Positions 23,691 to 35,129 of a DNA stretch of 64,000 nucleotides are shown piece after piece. Source of the stretch: Nemophila menziesii (lineage: Eukaryota; Streptophyta; Magnoliopsida; Boraginales; Hydrophyllaceae). Location of the stretch: contig JARWIR010000042.1 in assembly GCA_029959085.1 (NCBI GenBank), positions 5,054,544 to 5,118,543 of the forward strand, read 5' to 3'. The notes under the pieces are model-generated. The model did no database searches. It was not told the origin of the DNA and saw only the letters and a list, made by a program, of their open reading frames with translations. The stretch's first letter is position 1, and every line of letters starts with the position of its first letter. Both the position numbers and the translations under genes were made by a program.

Positions 23691-24134
23691 GATCTTGGTG
23701 TGTTGCAACACTGTAGTATCCAAAACTTATAAACTATTTAAGCATACCCTGATCGGGTTTGAATTTTGCAACTTGGATCACAGAAGGGCGAATCCTTGAC
23801 GGTTGTACTCGAAAAGGTTTTCCCTGACCACGAAGACCTTGTTCGCGGTGTTGAATAATATGTATATTTCTTCCTCGTGGTACACCTTGTGGTGGTACTA
23901 CCTGGGGGATTCAAGTTTGTTGATTGTTTTCCCAAAGTGCTGCTTCTTTCTCTATTATACTTTCAGCCATCGCTTCTTCCCTCTTTTCCTCCCTTTGTCG
24001 CTTCTTCTAAGCATGAAATAATTTCTCGACCGATACCTAGAGAACCTGAAGAGACAAAACAAAAAAACAAGCGTAAAACTAAAACAACTAAAAACTACTA
24101 CACTAAATCTAAACAGAATAACTAACTAGGAAAA
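23691..24134 (-). pseudogene. Gag N-terminal remnant of Athila-like element 3
   Basis: Between the primer site and the gag/env-position junction. Minus-strand translation shows scattered matches to the start of element 1 gag (a proline-rich leader, then the IKFRPDLGML-like segment), broken by several stops. No intact frame. Confidence 0.5.
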
Positions 24135-24152
24135 TCCCCGGCAGCGGTGCCA
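24135..24152 (-). other. Primer binding site of element 3 (tRNA-Asp type)
   Basis: Read on minus, TGGCACCGCTGCCGGGGA: the tRNA-Asp site with one additional change (CGCC to CACC) relative to elements 1 and 2. It follows the LTR end by 6 bases. Confidence 0.82.
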
Positions 24153-24158
24153 AAAACT

Positions 24159-25756
24159 TGGTGGTGTCAAAGGTGTGATAAATAAATGAATAAATAAGAT
24201 AATAAAGCGCACACCTAATACCACTACGAGAAACTCACTACAAGTGCACGAATTATTGTTGTCAATTCGCAAGTGTTTCGAAATTTGACTAAGTAGTACC
24301 TCGAAAGATCGAGATTCGTGACCCAAAGGATTAGGAATGCTAATTTGTCCTTTAATTTGGTTAAGAATGATTCGTTATGTGAAAATAAACTAAATAGGAA
24401 ATATGGATTGGATTACACTTAACTACTACAAAAGGAAAGGACTAGATATGCAAAACCTAGAATATAAGGGGAGAAGTTGAGTTTGGGATAATTTAATTCA
24501 CCTAAATTCACTAATTGGGCAATTATATCTAATAAGGGAAAGATTGGTAAGTGTAAATTAACTGGGATTCAACATTAACAATAACCCCTCCCGGGTGATT
24601 ATTTTTCTACTCTCAAGGATATGGAACCCCTCCCGGGTGGACCAAGATACCCTCTAAAATGCTAAAAATTCATACCCACGTCGCGGCTATGCATCATCTA
24701 AGATATTCTGATTCAATAGAATAATACACTCACAATATACATAGATATACCCTTAAACCCCCCCTCCTGTCCCGGTTGTAATTCAAGGACAAACGATAAT
24801 TAATCAATTGGCCAAATTAATCAATCACAATTCATTATAAGGTGAGAGAAACAAATCAACATTAATCTTAATTAAGCTAATTTGCCCCTAATTACGATAG
24901 AATGCCCAAACATATATTAAGGTTTCATCAATCCCTAAACTTAGTTAGGGGTTTAGCTCATACTTCTAGGAACATAAAGCAAAATAAAATAATCTAGCAA
25001 CGAATACCTAAAGAAAATAAAAAGAAAAAGGAAATTAGAATATTTTGGTGAGAATGATGAAACTTAAAGATGAAGTTGAAGCCCTCTTTTCAATCTCCTC
25101 TTCTTAAGCTTTTGCTCCCTTAATTTTTTGTTATTAGTTGTTCTTGTAAGAAATGAAAGAAAAAGACTTTTATAGCTTCTAAATTCATTACCCATACTAT
25201 ATGGGCTTGCTCAATGTGTTAAAATTACTTAAATATGGAGAACTCACGATTTTGTGCATGTATGTCCCCCTTAGGTCACTAAAATGATCATAACTCGACC
25301 TTCTGAACTCTAAATCGCGCTCGGTTTTTCCCCACATGTTTGTCTTTTCAATATTTTTCGAACAATATATAAATCAGCTCCATACTCTTCTTGGATCATC
25401 CTAGGCGTCAATTCCGAGATTTCAGCTTAATCGTAAAACCTTCCCTTGTTGAGCCTTAAGTCAATTATTGACTTCTCCGGTACTTTTTGGTCTCTTTTCT
25501 CTTCCTTGGAGGTTTATCTTTACGTTTCCGAATCTTTTTCCAGACCATAAGTTGTAAGACCCCACATGTTATTATGAGTTTCACCTACAAAGCACAAATC
25601 ACCTCAAAATGATCCAAAAACACGAAAAATCATTAACATTAGCCCAAGACTCGAAATATATCAAACAAGGGGACAAAATCCCAACTTTGGACTCAAAACC
25701 CCCCCAAGAATAGATGTATCGGACTATTAAATATAGTACCAAAAGGCGAGACATCA
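24159..25756 (-). mobile_element. 5' LTR of Athila-like element 3, inserted into an older LTR
   Basis: About 1598 bp on minus, from TGATGTCTCGCC at 25756 to ...ACACCACCA at 24159. It has the same general plan as the other LTRs (TATA-like CTATAAAAG on minus near 25170, repeated cccctcccgggtg) but a clearly different sequence, so it belongs to another subfamily. Its outer edge abuts, without a gap, an older LTR that breaks off in the middle of its cttgcaaata landmark, showing that element 3 jumped into that LTR. Confidence 0.8.
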
Positions 25757-26670
25757 ACTATTTGCAAGTTATAGTTGATAAATAAGATTCGTTCTGAAGG
25801 ATTTATCGGTTAGCTCAGACTCGTGTTAAGATAAGAAAGCGTAGTAGAAATTAATTGCTTAAACTAATAATAAAAATAAAAGATAAACATTTATTTGGTT
25901 TTCTGAATAAGAATTCATATATGAAATTAAACTACTAATGCAACTACATAAACTAAAGAGAATGGAGGTGAGAATATAACTTAGGTCTGCTGGTATGCAC
26001 CTATCCTCCTAAATCCCTATTTTAATTATAAGGGTGAATTGAGCATATATAAGAAGCTAGGATTCTATAATCCCTCTAACTCCCGTCAGTGTAGCTTAGA
26101 TGGCAACCTCAACACTACCAAGGGACTTAGGTAAGAGTACATTGCACAGAGATCGGTGATGGAAACCTAAACCACAAACCCGCCAGTATCACTACTGCAT
26201 ACTAGACGATTATGTGTTGATTTCTATAATTGATTCCCCCGCCAGGGTGGCAATCCAACTACTAAGAATAGTCTTAAACTTGGCTAGAGCTAGGACTGGA
26301 ATAAGACAAACACAAAATACAATTATATAATTAAAATCTCAACTCAATTAAAGTCATTTCCCAAATAACATAGAACATTAAAAATGAATTCAAGGATTAT
26401 ACATAAAACAAACCCAAGTTATGGAAAAATTAGTTCATAACTAGAGAAATAAAAATAAAGAGTAAAGAGATTAAAAACAAAGTTAAGCTAAGAATTTAAT
26501 ACAATTGCCCTAATGGTAGAATGGAAGAATGAAGCATAAGAGTTTGTTATTCTTCAACTTGTTGTCTTCCTCTACAAGTCAACTTGTTTCCTACTATTGA
26601 TTTCTTGAATACTATGGATCTAAGTACAAGCAAGCACCTGTTTCTAAAGGTAAATAACCATATGTGTATG

Positions 26671-26713
<43 letters not shown>

Positions 26714-27273
26714 GGATGAAATCTAGGTCATGGGCCAAGTCTTAGAATCCTAATCGAACCCATTCTTGTTTTTCTTAATAAATGGACTAGTTAACTCATG
26801 GAGATTGTAAAAAATCATAACTCATTCGTTACAACTCCAAATCACTCGATTCCAGTGGCTACGCGACCGCAATTCAAAGAACGTTTTTGATATAAAAGGG
26901 ATCCTTTTAAATATCTGTCAAATTTTATGCAGTATTAAAAATACTACATGTCTCTAAATTTGACAACGACTTTTGGCAACTTTTGCACTTTCCAAAAAAA
27001 CTTCTTTCCTTTTAACTCTTGATTTTGTCTTGGATATTCTTTCCTCAACTCCTTAACATTGATTTGGCATCTAACATCATCATTGTACCTAAGAGCTTTA
27101 CATTTAACACATAAATAACAAAAAAATGCTCTAAAAATAATAAACCTCTAAAACAAGGCAAGAATTGAGAAAATTTCAATTGATTGGGAAAATTCCCTCA
27201 AGCAAGCACATAATACACCTAAAATGATGCTTTAAAGTTTAAACTATATTATATCACAAATATGGATACATCA
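25757..27273 (-). mobile_element. Interrupted 5' LTR of the older Athila-like element
   Basis: Read on minus it begins TGATGTATCC at 27273 and runs to the interruption at 25757. It matches 18345-19640 closely and is likely the partner LTR of the same element, with the internal region 19641-25756 now occupied by a solo LTR and element 3. It lacks the last ~100 bases and the primer site. It contains a (TA)n(TG)n tract at about 26664-26711. Confidence 0.78.
26664..26711. repeat. (TA)n(TG)n microsatellite within an LTR
   Basis: About 12 bases of TA followed by about 30 bases of TG. The partner LTR has only a ~14-base TG tract at 19067, so the tract changed length after the element inserted. Confidence 0.9.
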
Positions 27274-27295
27274 TGTAATAACATATTTATCAAGA

Positions 27296-27379
27296 ATTTA
27301 TATGGGGAGGCATGTATATCTCCGTGAGATTAGTCGGGTGCGCTCAAGCTAGCCCGGAACCCATGTAACCAAAAAAAAA
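27296..27379 (+). mobile_element. 5'-truncated SINE (Au-like 3' end)
   Basis: An 84-base insert with a 3' A-tract is flanked by a perfect 15-base duplication, acatatttatcaaga, at 27281-27295 and 27380-27394. The core gagattagtcgggtgcg followed by gctagcccgg resembles the 3' part of the Au SINE family of flowering plants. The tRNA-like head is missing. Confidence 0.85.
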
Positions 27380-27399
27380 ACATATTTATCAAGATCCAG

Positions 27400-28030
27400 A
27401 TTATTAAGGAGTCTAGTATCATGCCCTTTTACCTTAATATAAAGTAAATTATCATTATTATGACTATTATGAGCTTTTGTGTGTATAGAGAGTGTTCTAC
27501 TCATAGTCTTAAACATGATTTTCTCTGAAGTTTAAACATATTGAATAGAGTTTTGTGTATCTCTATTAACTGTACCCAAGGGGTCAAGTTTAGTGTATTA
27601 AAAATAAATTTATTTATGTCCTCTCAGATAGTCCACGTACAAGTAGTTGCAAATTTACTCACATTATAACCTATACTATCATTAATAGATATTTGACCAG
27701 TAATGAGGATAATCCAATCTTCAATTTATTTTAATATTATATCGAGCTTTTTAGTGATAACAACCATTTTGGTACCATACCAAACAACTTTAACCCAAGT
27801 ACAATATAGCAGGAGATGCTCAGTATTTTCTTCATTCAAATTACAAATTTTACAAATGCTATTGTTACTCGTATTTCTCTTGGCTTTATTCAGCTTAGTG
27901 TGAAGATCATCCTTACAAGCTCTCCAGAGGAAGTTCTTGTTTTTTTGCAGGAACTCTAAGACTCTGAATTCTTTTCCGTAAATCCTTATTAGTGATATTA
28001 GAAGAAGATGGAAGATTCACTCTCTTATGT
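27400..28030 (-). pseudogene. LINE relic: zinc-finger region after the reverse transcriptase
   Basis: Minus-strand translation gives NFLWRACKDDLHTKLNK, then CKICNLNEENTEHLLLYC and WVKVVWYG: the zf-RVT pattern (FLWRA, CxxC, E-x-x-x-HLL-x-x-C, VW) found between reverse transcriptase and RNase H in plant L1-type LINEs. A frameshift precedes FLWRA (LRKRIQSLRVPAKK in another frame) and stops follow. No flanking duplication identified. Confidence 0.7.
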
Positions 28031-28034
28031 GTAT

Positions 28035-29819
28035 TTTGTTGGGGAAAATAGTAAATCACTGGTTTAAAAAACAACAGAAATGGAAGTCTGAAAAAACAAT
28101 ATTTTGATTCAAGTAAGACTAATCTATTGCAATAATTGAAATAATACGAATCTTACACAAAACCGAAAAGAAAATCTTTACAAGGTGGTTTATGGAGTTC
28201 AATAGATTTTCCGGTCGTGTCGGTTATCTCTAATAGAGTTTTCTCTACTACGAAATAATATTGCTATAGTAATATTAGTGAGAAAGTAGAAGTTGTCGTT
28301 TTTTATTCAGTTTCGTAGTTTTGACAAATGGAAGAAGACTTGTATTTATAGGTGAGGAGAGACCCTTTCATATCGTTAGAATAAATGGGATGTTTTGAAT
28401 GTTACATCTGTTACATCTTTTCATATTCCATTCGTGAACCTGGACACTTTGTTGACTTTTGATTCATACCCGTATTAACCAAGTCCTGTAACAGTTGAGT
28501 CTTGAAGGAGAATATTCTGGTTTTAATGAGTGTTCAATTGGTGGACGTTTTGTCTTCAGACTGGAAGGTTTTGAATTGCCAACGACTCCTATAAGTACCA
28601 ACCATTTTGATTACCATGTATTGTGATGAATTATGGATGATAATTTTTTGTCTTTGTTTTTACATCTTGACGATTTTAAAAATATTGGTTTATTTGCAAA
28701 GCTGGTGCGGTTTTTAACTTAGATCATTATAAGTAGTTAATTTTATTTTAATGTTCTTGGTAGTACTTAAAAAGATTTTATTTTTGTAATTTTTTTACTC
28801 TTGACACATGTGTGTATTTGTTATTTTTTTGAAAGTACGGGTATATTTTTGAATATCTTAACTAAAGAATTTTTCATGTAATCAATTTTAAGTAATATAT
28901 AATTATACTTGCAGGTGGTCTATTTCTTTATTAAGGTTAATTGCGCCATTGGACCCTGTGTTATGAGGATGCATCCAAAAGAACACAACATTGCTAGATT
29001 TGTTGGGGAATCTGTTTTGGTCATACACACATGTGTGCGTAAATGGAGGAATTGCGTAAAAAACTTAAAGTAAAACACACGTAATGAGATTTTGGAAGGT
29101 TTTAAATTGGTGTAAAGCTGCAGTTTATAAGAGATTTTGTTATTTGATTCCTGCTGATGCTTCTTCTCCTTTCAGGTATGCACACACATAACGTATTATA
29201 ATGAATGTTTTTATATTTGTATATTTATCTTATATGATATATAATTAACATTCTTAGTATTTCAAGTTGTGAAGTACTTAGTTGAATTTATTAATTTAAT
29301 CTTTATATAAATTTTGAAATCAATTTTTTTCTTTTTAGTTTGTTTTCTTTTTGAATTTGTTTTACATTATTAATTTTGTAGGATTAAAGTAAATATCTTG
29401 ATGTAGGTTTTTGTTATTTTGTTTGGGTTGATATAATGATAAATTCTATCGATTTTTATTTGAATTGGGCTTTCATAGGTTATGAAAGTTTAGAGTTAGG
29501 TTATGGTAAACTAATTTACGTAGAGCTAAATCCTAAAAAAATCGAAAAAAGGTTAATATATCACTGAAGTTTCAAGGATGAGAGTATAGTGTTATTAAGA
29601 ATATTTAATTGTGGTATTAATGATGGTTCAAATGGAAACTTTACAACTATAAGAGTCTAGCACTGTCAAACAACCTCCGTCACCGATGGTGTTGGTTCAC
29701 AGCTCTTCGATTTTTTTCCTCTCGGCGCCCGTACCGAATTTTTGTTTCACTTTTTTTCACATTTTATAATTTATATTATTTGTTTCGGTAGTGCTGTAGT
29801 GATTTTAGCGTGTTAACAA
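28035..29819. other. AT-rich stretch, possible LTR fragment
   Basis: From 28035 (tgttggggaaaatag) to about 28640 the sequence has features of an LTR on minus: a TG/CA-type edge (CCCCAACA on minus) and a TATA-like CTATAAATACA near 28345. I could not find the other edge or a target duplication. From 28700 to 29820 it is AT-rich with no recognisable coding text; one exon-like piece near 29090-29180 (WCKAAVYKRFCYLIPADA on plus, ending before a gt) is too weak to call a gene. Confidence 0.3.
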
Positions 29820-31320
29820 TGCAGGTCGCTTGGAATCATTGGATAATATGTTGTTGGGGAAATTAGCATTGCGATGTTTATTCGATGATTACTTTGAAGA
29901 AGCAAAGCATGTCAGTACTAAGATTATGCTTAAACCTATTGATGATACTCATGTTGATCTGATTGCTATTGCATCTTTGTTTTATTATTTGTATCGATTT
30001 TGTGTAATTTACGTGTCTGTTGGATTATCTGATATTTAATAACCCCTTCCTCATTGTTCGGGTTCTAATTACCCAAGAGTGACATATATTTGTGACTAAA
30101 TGACGTATCTTTATTATTTTTTTATACTTGAAGAGGTAACTCCTTAAATGTAGGAATTATGACAGTAATACATTTGAGCTACCATGGAAGATGCAACAAT
30201 ACTGAACTGGCTGTAAGGAATTCCATTAAAGAGATTAATGGTGCAATTTCCTCTGTTTATCCTGGTTTAGACCTGGAAATTAGTATAACCTTGGTTGGTT
30301 GTTTCTAATAATTTCTTTTTTCATATCCATGTTTCAGAACTGGATAGGAGGAAACATGAAAAGTATTTTGATTCAGTGATCGAGGTTTACTATCCTTATA
30401 TATATATATATATATATTTCATTTCTTTGACTTAGTTAATTATAATATTGTAAGCAAATTCATGAGTTTTTTATCTACTCTTTATACTAATAGGTCATGT
30501 TTTGACGATTAATCCATTATATGTCATTTTAGAACATTCTCATTATTAATCTAACATCCTATAATTCTATAAACACTAAAGTAGCTCATTTTTAAGTAAT
30601 TATTGTAATTATTTTTAATAAAATGCTTTTCTGGGATGTGCTTGAAATTTTGAATTAAACTAAGCCGTTATTTTGGTTGGATTAATGTGTTTGGTTCCCT
30701 TCACTATCTTTTCTCTTTAAAGATGGATAAGCTTTTATCTAGAAAAATTACAGGTCTTTGAATTAAAGAAAAGAAAATTGACAGAAGAATTTGTGGAAAC
30801 ACAGATTGAAGCCTACTATTAAAAGAGTATATAGTGTTGTGATTTCTATAGCATTCTCATGATGTGTTTTCTATAGCGTAAATTGCACCGTTGGTCCTTT
30901 TACCTGTTAAAAAGTTGTGCTTTCAACTAAGGCCTAGAGACTAACATATATTTCTTGGATAATAACACTTGCGGGGGTCCGGAGAATTACAACAGACATG
31001 CCACAAACACTATAGATCCCTTTAAGAAGTTCATATCTGGTAAAAAAGACGAGGTATGTACATGTATCTATGTATTTATTGGAATTTTATAAGATTTTTT
31101 ATTTATAATCTCTCTCTAATCAACAAGTATTTGCATCTGAATCTGCTGAATTTGAGAAACCTCCAACTGGTTCGAAGGAATGTTTTTTTTGGAACAAGAA
31201 AACCAAATTACCAGAAACGAACATCTCAGAAAAAAGTTTTGACTCATCAAACAGTGAGAATGAAGAAGAGGTGGATTAAAAACCAAAATCTAAGGGAAAA
31301 AAATCACAATTGCTCTTGAA
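29820..31320 (+). pseudogene. Unrecognised exon-like fragments, possible decayed gene
   Basis: Several plus-strand segments look coding and are bounded by splice-like sites, but I cannot join them into one sound frame. From about 29824 (after gcag) there is LESLDNMLLGKLALRC then FDDYFEEAKHVSTKI. Near 30150-30300 there is NSIKEINGAISSVYPG. Near 30340 and 30755 there are ELDRRKHEKYFDSVIE and VFELKKRKLTEEFVE, which are charged and helix-prone. Near 30980-31050 there is FKKFISGKKDE before gtatg. Near 31128-31270 there is ESAEFEKPPTGSKE with an acidic end before TAA. I do not recognise the family. The charged helical text resembles coiled-coil plant proteins in general, which is not enough to name it. 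Confidence 0.35.
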
Positions 31321-31644
31321 GAAAAGATTGACAAAATTTTAGACCCCATATTAATGTTCTATGTAAAACTAATTTAAACTCTTTAAGATTCGGACGTCGT
31401 ATTAAATTGATTCATTAATTTTTTGGTCTAAATTATAGTTTTTGTTTTGCATAATATAGAGCATATTGTGCGATTAACTTAATAATATTTAATATAGAAA
31501 CCTGTAATGTAGTTTTTATATAATGTACGACCTATATTGCAATTAATTCGAAGAGTTGTGAGGTTCCCTCACACTTTTGCTTTCTTATTATCTAATGTTC
31601 CCGAAATGGGAGGATGCAACATTATTACTTCTGATTCTGCACTT

Positions 31645-31877
31645 AGGTGTCGTTTGTTTTTTTAAGTAATAAGTGATGAATGCTGAATGAACAGCTGAAT
31701 AGGACTTATTCAATTAAGAGGCAGTGTCTGAATGATTCAGACTTGGTTTGAAATCTTAATGAAACAGACCAGTTAAGAGGTATTCAGATCTGAATTGGTC
31801 AGGAAAAACAAACAGTCTTATTGATCCAGTGTCTTAATGAATCAGATTAAGAGGTCATTAAGTGCAAACAAACACCT
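31645..31877. mobile_element. hAT-like MITE
   Basis: 233 bp with inverted ends: left aggtgtcgtttgttttt, right aagtgcaaacaaacacct. Internal repeats of gaatgattcagac and taagaggt are typical of small hAT-like plant MITEs. Target duplication not clear. Confidence 0.6.
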
Positions 31878-32549
31878 CCTTAATCTATCTTTATATTGTT
31901 AAAATTATCATAGTGCCTTAATATTATAATTTTTTTCTATTTTATAAGACACCACTGAAATTGTTATTTCTATGAAGTAATTTTTTTTTTTTATAAATTT
32001 ACCTTTTAATCTTCATTTTCCCAAAATATTATCTATATATTACCAAACTACTAAACAAGAATACATCATCTTATTCAATTGATTAATCCTTCTTTGTCTG
32101 GTTTCGTATGAGCCAACTAGATTGAATAAACCCTTTTGAACTTATTATTTTGTTTGGTCGGGAGGTATAATAATACCAAAAGGAGCCAGATTTGATCATT
32201 ACAGGAATATTGGGCAAAACTTTGCAATTTCTCAAATTCTAGTGTATTTGATGCGGCTGCGACATATGATACTTTTTAGCCGCCTTATTCCAAAAAGCAT
32301 AGAGGGGCGGTAAGTGGGTACCACAAGGTCGGTGCAACGAGGTCTGGTGCCACCCAATTCTCACTTTTTATCTGTAATTCTTTTGTTTTTTTTTAACTGA
32401 ATAACATGAATCGGCTCAATATTTCACCTGATAACACAAATTTAATAAAAAATTAAATACTGAAACAAAATAGTATATTGTAGTATTTTTTTTTTACCAC
32501 GTATTAATAACCCATCACAACTAAAATCAACGGATCTCAAATAAAAAAA
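31878..32549. other. AT-rich DNA with no gene
   Basis: Long T tracts and AT-rich text. A short GC-richer patch lies near 32255-32345 (gatgcggctgcg, gaggggcgg) with no frame or repeat that I can identify. Confidence 0.4.
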
Positions 32550-33300
32550 AAGGGACACCAAGAGAGATTGTCCCTCATCCTACACGGTCTTCCGTCTAGG
32601 ATTACGCGCAGTTCGATCGGCTAGGCCGTTAAGGCGACTCAGAATATGTTTGAGCCGCATGTTTCCATGCAGTTCAACAATCTTCCCAATCTATAATGCA
32701 TACTACCTGACACGCTACCACGCTGTTCACGACGACCTAATACCTTGAATGATACTAAGATTATCTTAACATATAATAGTTTTGTCTCGCGAATCATCTT
32801 GACACGTCCTAGCCGCTTCCAACAAAGCTCTTGCTTCGCCTTCCGTCGCCGAGTCCACCACAATTGACTTTGAAATGATGTGTCGCTGAGCTGATCTGGT
32901 ATCCAAGCGTACTATCCCGATTCCACTAGGTTCACTTGATTCATAAATGAAACGTCACATTTGATGATAGTATGTGTCCTGCAAGTTCAGCTTCCATCCA
33001 CATAAGGTCAACTTGTTGAGCCCGTTCACAAAAAATTTTCTCTGTAGATCATCCCAGTCGTTGCCAAACAGAACCTTCATTGCAAAATTAACTGCTCTAA
33101 CAATGTTTTCAGGGTCCAAATATGTGTTGTCATGACTCACCTTTATTTTTTGGTTCTAGATATTCCATAACATGAGTAAGATATAAGCTGTCACAATCTT
33201 TTTTGTCTCATCTCGACTTCTCAGCCCTGTCGTAAACTTTGCTAATCCATTCACCAAGATTACTATTAAGGATATCAACGATCCTGATTTGGGGAGCAGA
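32550..33300 (-). pseudogene. LINE relic: RNase H domain
   Basis: Minus-strand translation, in two or three frames, gives the linker ENIVRAVNFAMKVLFGNDWD and then RNase H text: IVVDSATEGEARALLEAA with the catalytic Glu, and CQDDSRDKTIIC near the second Asp. The end has LNGLADRTARN, the usual A-D site near the C-terminus. Stops and frameshifts break it. This matches the RVT_3 RNase H end of plant LINEs. Confidence 0.65.
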
Positions 33301-33438
33301 GCCTGCTCAGGACTGTTTACATACTGCACTAAAGTAGTAAATGATTTATAGTTTCTACTTGTTTATCAGACCAGTAACACCAATTATCAGTAGCACCAAT
33401 AAAGTAGCATTTTGTTTCACTACTCAAATAGTATTCAT

Positions 33439-33554
33439 CTAACCGTTGGGTAAGCCCAATTAGTCAAAACTTTGATTCTATTTCTAAACGGTATAAATTC
33501 GAATCGAGTCATTGACTCAGAGTCTAAAGTGCTCTCCCATGTATTAAAGTAAGT
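33439..33554 (+). mobile_element. tRNA-derived SINE copy 1
   Basis: A 116-base insert is flanked by near-identical 13-base duplications, aaatagtattcat at 33426-33438 and aaataatattcat at 33555-33567. Its second half (aaattcgaatcgagtc, ctcagagtctaaagtg, ctctcccatgtatt) matches the SINE at 40280-40397 in the same order. A B-box-like attcgaatcg is present, while the tRNA-like head is diverged. Confidence 0.75.
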
Positions 33555-33567
33555 AAATAATATTCAT

Positions 33568-34021
33568 GTTATATTTTTATTTGTCAAAAATTCATTTTTA
33601 TTCTAAACTTATGTTTTTTATGGCTTTTGGAATTTCATACTTTGTAATTTAAAAGGTGTCTTTTGATGGCTTTTGACTTCGTAACGTTAGGTAACTCTTT
33701 TTTTTTTTTTTTTTGGTTAAAAAATTAGTAACTCTTGTCATTCAAACATTAGTCGCAATTTGTTTTGGTTTATAATGATATCATCATATAATTTCTCAAA
33801 AAAATTACCATCTTTAAGAATAATTAAAAAATTGTTATCTCTTTGTATTATTCTTATTATAAATATGTATAGATTTTTTGATATTTAACCGTTAATAAAT
33901 AGTTATATAGCTAAATATATGTTTGACAAAATTCTCAATTATCAAAAGGGTTAATGCCCAATAGGCACCTGCTACCTTATATCCTTACCCATAAAAAACA
34001 CCGTCTTTTTTAAAAAACAAC
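33568..34021. other. AT-rich DNA with no gene
   Basis: AT-rich, with a T tract near 33702-33715; no coding text, structure or repeat recognised. Confidence 0.4.
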
Positions 34022-34113
34022 GAGTTATAGGAAGTTTCCCACTACTCAAAGTTTGAGTAATGGGGAACTTCCCACTACTCAAACTTTGAGTAGTGGGAAG
34101 CTTCCCATAACTC
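34022..34113. repeat. 92-bp near-perfect palindrome
   Basis: Two 46-base arms meet with essentially no spacer; the left arm and the reverse complement of the right arm agree at about 42 of 46 positions. Within it, 34067-34100 holds a shorter palindrome with 16-base arms (cttcccactactcaaa) around one base. It could form a long hairpin or cruciform. No coding frame crosses it. Confidence 0.9.
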
Positions 34114-34494
34114 AACGACTCTTATTATGGAAAAGAAAAGAAAAGAGAAAAGAAAAATATATATGGCCTTTTATGGGGAAAAAAATGATGGTTGGGGTGA
34201 GAGGAAATTGATTCTAACTTGAGGTGTTTCTTGGGCAATAAACCTTATAAAAAACCAGATAAAACTTTGTATGATTTTACAGTAAAAAAACGCAATAAAG
34301 GTAGTAATCTAAACATTCATTTTACAAAATATCTATAAAAAAATAATGAGATTGTTACCCAACAAATTTTTAAAACCTCTCCCATATTCAAGCATTCTTA
34401 TTGAACCTATTTTTTTCACTAAAGACCAATTGGAAGATTTAACAATATATTACTATTTTTCAACTACCCATTATACCCTTAACTGTTTTTTAAC

Positions 34495-34542
<48 letters not shown>

Positions 34543-35129
34543 TAAATTACACACATAAGTCACAAACCCTAAAACACTCTCTCCCCTTTGCACTCTTTCC
34601 TCTCTCCAACCTAACCCCCTAGAAATAGTTACTCACGACAACTCACGGTGGCACACTCCCCTTCTATGGCCATTAATGGCGTTCGAATCATGACAACAAC
34701 TTCTTTTTTAAAACTTCGTTCGTGGCAACAACTTTTTTTTTTCTGGCAAGTTTTGAGATCCGCTTAAAGCGTCAATGGTGGACTTGTGAAGGAAACAATT
34801 TTGTTAGCCATGAAGATCTTGTGTTTTGTAAAGATCTCGCGACATGGATTCGTGATCAACCATGTCTCTCTATATTAAAATCTATGGATTCCATCCATTG
34901 TTTTTGGTTCAAACTCGTTTCCAACCATCAATGTTTGAAGCTTTAAGGATGGCCAAGTTTTTTTTCCTTTCTAGACTTATTGTAATTTTGAGTTTTTTGT
35001 AGGATTATTAACTTTGAATTAGTTTTTTTTTGTTAATATTGTTTCTTTATCTTGATTAAGGTGTTGTATTATTATTGTTTTGATAATAAAAATGTTATTT
35101 TGTCCATTTTTATGCTTTACTCAATGTTT
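34114..35129. other. AT-rich DNA with a (TA)n tract, no gene
   Basis: Contains a (TA)n microsatellite at 34501-34539. The open frame at 34722-34946 has no recognisable domain and unconvincing composition, so I do not call it. Confidence 0.4.
34501..34539. repeat. (TA)n microsatellite
   Basis: Perfect TA dinucleotide run of about 39 bases. Confidence 0.92.

Noticed and set aside
26547..26738. Open frame with a His-Thr run on minus
   Set aside because: It is a translation of the (TG)n tract inside an LTR.
28035..28640. Complete solo LTR of a copia-like element
   Set aside because: Only one edge and a TATA-like site are visible; without the second edge and a target duplication the claim is not supported.
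34722..34946. 74-codon frame on plus
   Set aside because: No domain, splice context or repeat relation; unremarkable composition in an AT-rich region.
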